A stretch of DNA of 64,000 nucleotides from assembly GCA_028583685.1 (NCBI GenBank), contig JAMXIF010001164.1, positions 4,247,982 to 4,311,981 of the forward strand. Reading direction: 5' to 3'. A program made the position numbers and the translations under genes. Origin of the DNA: Petaurus breviceps papuanus. Its lineage: Eukaryota; Chordata; Mammalia; Diprotodontia; Petauridae. Positions 59,612-64,000 of this stretch are shown here, one piece after another. Positions within the stretch are counted from its first letter, which is position 1; each line of letters begins with the position of its first letter. Under the pieces are notes generated by a model that did not search any database, was not told where the DNA came from, and saw only the letters and a program-made list of their open reading frames with translations.

Positions 59612-61108
59612 TTACCCTTTAGCTAGTTCTGAAAAAAAAATGGTCCAAAGCTTACTTGACATTAAGCTTTGTCTTCTAGAAAACACAAGTTTCTTCCATA
59701 TTATAAGATACAGCGTAGTAGCCAGCAAAGAGAACTGTATCAACAGATAACTGTTACAACTAACTACTAGGTCTTCTCTCCCATAACAAGCTCCCCAATA
59801 CTTCTTAATTTTTCCCAGAACCCTGAGATGTACTCAAACATGAGCCTCCCTGTCCCAAAGAATCTCCTTTTATTAGAAAATTTATTGTAATTGAACTGAT
59901 CTTCCTATTTAGCTGCATAGCTGCTTACTGTCTTTCACAAGTTAAATTTAAGCTGAGTCCTAGGTATTAAAAATGATTCTGATTAATTATATAAAAACTC
60001 TATAATCTTAAATAAGAGATTCTAAATAACAGAAGCTATTTTATCAATATCAGTTCTGGTTTTATGCTCATTAAGACAGTGGCAGGCCACCTCATTTTAG
60101 GATAAAATACTTCCAATGACTCCTTTGTTTCATCCCAATTTATTTCCTGGATTTGCATTTGAAGAAACCAATGTTTTTAAAGACAGAATTCATAGGCCAG
60201 AGTTGCTAATGATCTAATAACAGAAGGCCTAATTTCTCTACTAAATAACTTGTTTAACTAGAACAGAAAAAAGACTAAGACAGGAGACTGGGCTCTAATA
60301 TAAAGCTCTATGATTCTTCTTAGAAAATGAAAATGCGAAGAAAAGGTCACATCAAGCTTCTAAGTAATATCTGTAAGTACTAATAGAAGGCAGTCTAATA
60401 TAGAAAAATGGTACTGGACGAGGAGTCAGAAGACCCTAGATTTTAGTATTCACTTTATATACCTAAGCAATGTGATACTGTATCCATTCTATGTAATTAG
60501 AGGCAACTGCTACTTTTTTGGAGGAAAAAAGCCCAATTGTATAGACTTTAAAACTGTTTAAGAAAAGTAAACAATGATGGAATCTGCAGAACAGACACTA
60601 AAAATTCTAACTTGGTGTTGTAAGCATAAATATTAAAGAAATTCTTCCCTTTACACTCTTCTTTTCTTGAATCCATCATCTCCCAGTATACTATGAACAC
60701 TGTCAGCTACAACCCACCTCCTTCCTAAAGTCCTACAAGTGGCTTGCCTGAGGTCACACAGGAAATCAGTAGCAAAGCCAGGAATGTAATCTCAGTCTTG
60801 TGACTCCAAGCCCAGCACTTTCCTGCCTCCCATGTTAATGGCTCGCATTTTCTGTATTTTAAGGCTCACAAAGCACATTTCTCACGACAATCAAAATATC
60901 AAAAATGAAACAACAATCTTAAGAGACGTGAAACTGCTTTCCTAGGATCACAGAGGCCCAGATATAGTAAAGAATTTGCCTAGGATCACATTGCTGATAG
61001 TGGCAGAGGTTTTTCCAATTTCAAGTTTCTTTCCACTTTAACACTTGGTGAGTGCCTCTGTGGCAAGTAAATATTAGCTCTCCTAACTCACTCCTATCAT
61101 TCATCATA
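59612..61108. other. GOT1 intron, mostly unassigned with MIR traces
   Basis: Antisense MIR-type traces at 60735-60835 (cttgcctgaggtcacacagg) and 60930-61050 (ctgctttcctaggatcacag). No exon. Confidence 0.45.
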
Positions 61109-61111
61109 AGG

Positions 61112-61241
61112 ATCTCTAGAATTTCCTGAGTTCAAATCTGGCCTCAGACACTTAACACTTACTAGCTGTGGGACCTTGGGCAAGTCACTTAACTCCAATT
61201 GCCTTTCCAAAAAAAGAGTAAAAAAAGAATCTCTAGAATTT
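61112..61241 (+). repeat. 5'-truncated WSINE1-like SINE with target duplication
   Basis: Starts at cctgagttcaaatctggcct, so the head and A box are missing, yet atctctagaattt flanks it perfectly at 61112-61124 and 61229-61241. The truncation therefore happened at insertion. Confidence 0.93.
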
Positions 61242-61339
61242 AAAGAAGTCTTCCTCTACCTGTTAGTGGACAAAAACTCCATATAGTTGATTGTTAGATT
61301 TTTAAAATCATTAAATCCTCTACTACATTTCAAAAGATG

Positions 61340-61775
61340 ATTTTAAAAAAATCTCTGTGGAACTTTGTACACAATTACAGACACATTGTATATGTGACAA
61401 CTAACTTTGATAGACTGGGCTTCTCTCAGCAATGCAAGGTTAGAAGACAACTCCAAAAGACTTGTGATGGAAAGGGATATCCACATCCAGAGACAGAACT
61501 CTGAATGCAGACTGAAGCAAATTATTTGCTATCTGTCTTTTGTGGTTTGTTTTATTCTGTCCCTTCTTTCTCATTGTTCACTCCATTGGTTACACTCCTT
61601 TACAATCTGATTAATGTTCAATGTATTTGTATTTGTACAACCTAAATCGGATTGCATGCCACCATCGGGGGGAGGGGGGAAGGAGAGGGAGAAAATTTGA
61701 AACTCAAGGGATTAGGGAATTGAAAGTTGTAAACTAAAAGAAAATTAATTTAAATTAAAAAAAAAATCTCTATGA
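61340..61775 (+). mobile_element. L1 3'UTR, 5'-truncated insertion
   Basis: L1 3' region (ttgatagactgggcttctct, then gatatccacatccagagaca) with a G-rich tract (ggggggaggggggaaggaga) and A-rich tail. aaaaaaatctct on both sides is a probable target duplication. Confidence 0.85.
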
Positions 61776-63200
<1,425 letters not shown>

Positions 63201-63202
63201 TT

Positions 63203-63455
63203 ATTTGACTTGGCAGCTAAGCAATGCTGTGAATGGAGCACTGAGCCTAGAATCAAGAAGACCTAAGTTCAAATCCAACTTCAGACGCTTACTAGATGTG
63301 TGACCCAAGACAAGTCACTTAACCCTGCCTGCCTCAGTTTCCTCATCTGTAAAATGAGCTGGAGAAAGAAATGGAAAACCATTCCAGTATCTTTGCCAAG
63401 AAGAGCCCAAATGGGGTCCGGAAGAGTCGGATATGACTGAACAGCAACAAATAAT
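63203..63455 (+). repeat. MAR1-like CORE-SINE, nearly complete
   Basis: Head (ttggcagctaagcaatgctg), CORE (gacaagtcacttaaccctgc) and tail (ttccagtatctttgccaaga, then gaagagtcggatatgactga). Confidence 0.88.
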
Positions 63456-63718
63456 TTAACTTAGGTATTAGTTTCACTTTTTCAAAATTTGATTACGTTT
63501 GTTTAAAACACATCCCGTTTTGGACATTTAGCCAAAGAAGAAGAGAGTCAAGAGGAAATGAAGTACTCGGATGCTCCATGTAGGCTTTATTCTCTGGAAT
63601 GCTGGATTTTTTGACAAAAGGGAATTGAGAGTTTGATTAGTCCATTTCCCTGCTTTAACTTCCTAAGAGATTCTCAGGTCCACAGAAATGCTGAAAGGCA
63701 CAGCTCTCTGAGAGCAAG

Positions 63719-63890
63719 AAGCATGGAAACAAGGGGCGGCTAGGTGGCGCAGTGAACAGAGCACCGGCCCTGGAGTCAGGAGGACCTGGGTTCGGATCCA
63801 GCCTCATACACTTAACACGCAAAAAAAACTAGCCGTGTGACCTTGGGCAAGTCACTTATTGTCCTCCAAAAAAAAAAAAGCATGGAAACA
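63719..63890 (+). repeat. WSINE1-like SINE with 13-bp target duplication
   Basis: Complete copy bounded by aagcatggaaaca at 63719-63731 and 63878-63890, a perfect match. The ggggcggctaggtggcgcag head looks little diverged, so it may be a young copy. Confidence 0.95.
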
Positions 63891-64000
63891 TCTTTTATTC
63901 CCCACTCCAACCTTACCCTCGACCAGGCACTTTGTACCTTATATGTACAACAGTAGGCAATAAATATTTGATAAATGAATCTAGCTATTAGTCTGGTTAT

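Overview
The window looks like a marsupial chromosome segment, probably from an Australian species. It is packed with tRNA-derived SINEs of the WSINE1 type, MAR1-type CORE-SINEs, marsupial-type L1, and old L2 and CR1/L3 copies. I recognised these families from memory of their consensus sequences, so exact subfamily names are provisional. Marsupial origin is well supported; the species is not determined.

Two host genes are present, tail to tail. On the + strand, eight exons (4590-38311) encode the C-terminal 302 residues of CNNM1, a CNNM/ACDP-family magnesium-transport mediator. They run from the end of the cyclic-nucleotide-binding-homology domain to the C-terminal LTPLIT and stop. A 3'UTR of about 2.5 kb follows, with two AATAAA signals near 40.75 kb. 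Earlier CNNM1 exons lie left of the window. On the - strand, the last two coding exons of GOT1, cytosolic aspartate aminotransferase, lie at 62450-62592 and 53172-53311. The rest of GOT1 lies to the right. This CNNM1/GOT1 tail-to-tail order matches the known mammalian arrangement.

Layout: 1-4589 is CNNM1 intron with a GATA/GGAT microsatellite, an RLE-type (Dong/R4-like) LINE remnant and a mariner transposon split by an L1 tail. 4590-38311 is CNNM1 exons and introns, with a dimeric SINE, an RPS15A processed pseudogene, a hAT-like MITE and many SINEs. 38312-about 40790 is the 3'UTR. About 40.8-52.4 kb is intergenic and is a pile of nested repeats: ancient LTRs, a CR1 split by an L2, and a second CR1 split by SINEs, an L2 and an L1. 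52.4-64 kb is the GOT1 3' end and its introns, again with nested LINEs, LTR and SINE insertions.

No CRISPR array, operon or novel protein-coding system is visible. Apart from the exons and the RPS15A copy, the long reading frames lie in repeats or low-complexity DNA. The most interesting new-looking item is a head-to-tail dimeric SINE seen twice, 28 kb apart. Both copies have the same junction and the same left-versus-right monomer differences, so the dimer itself seems to have been amplified.
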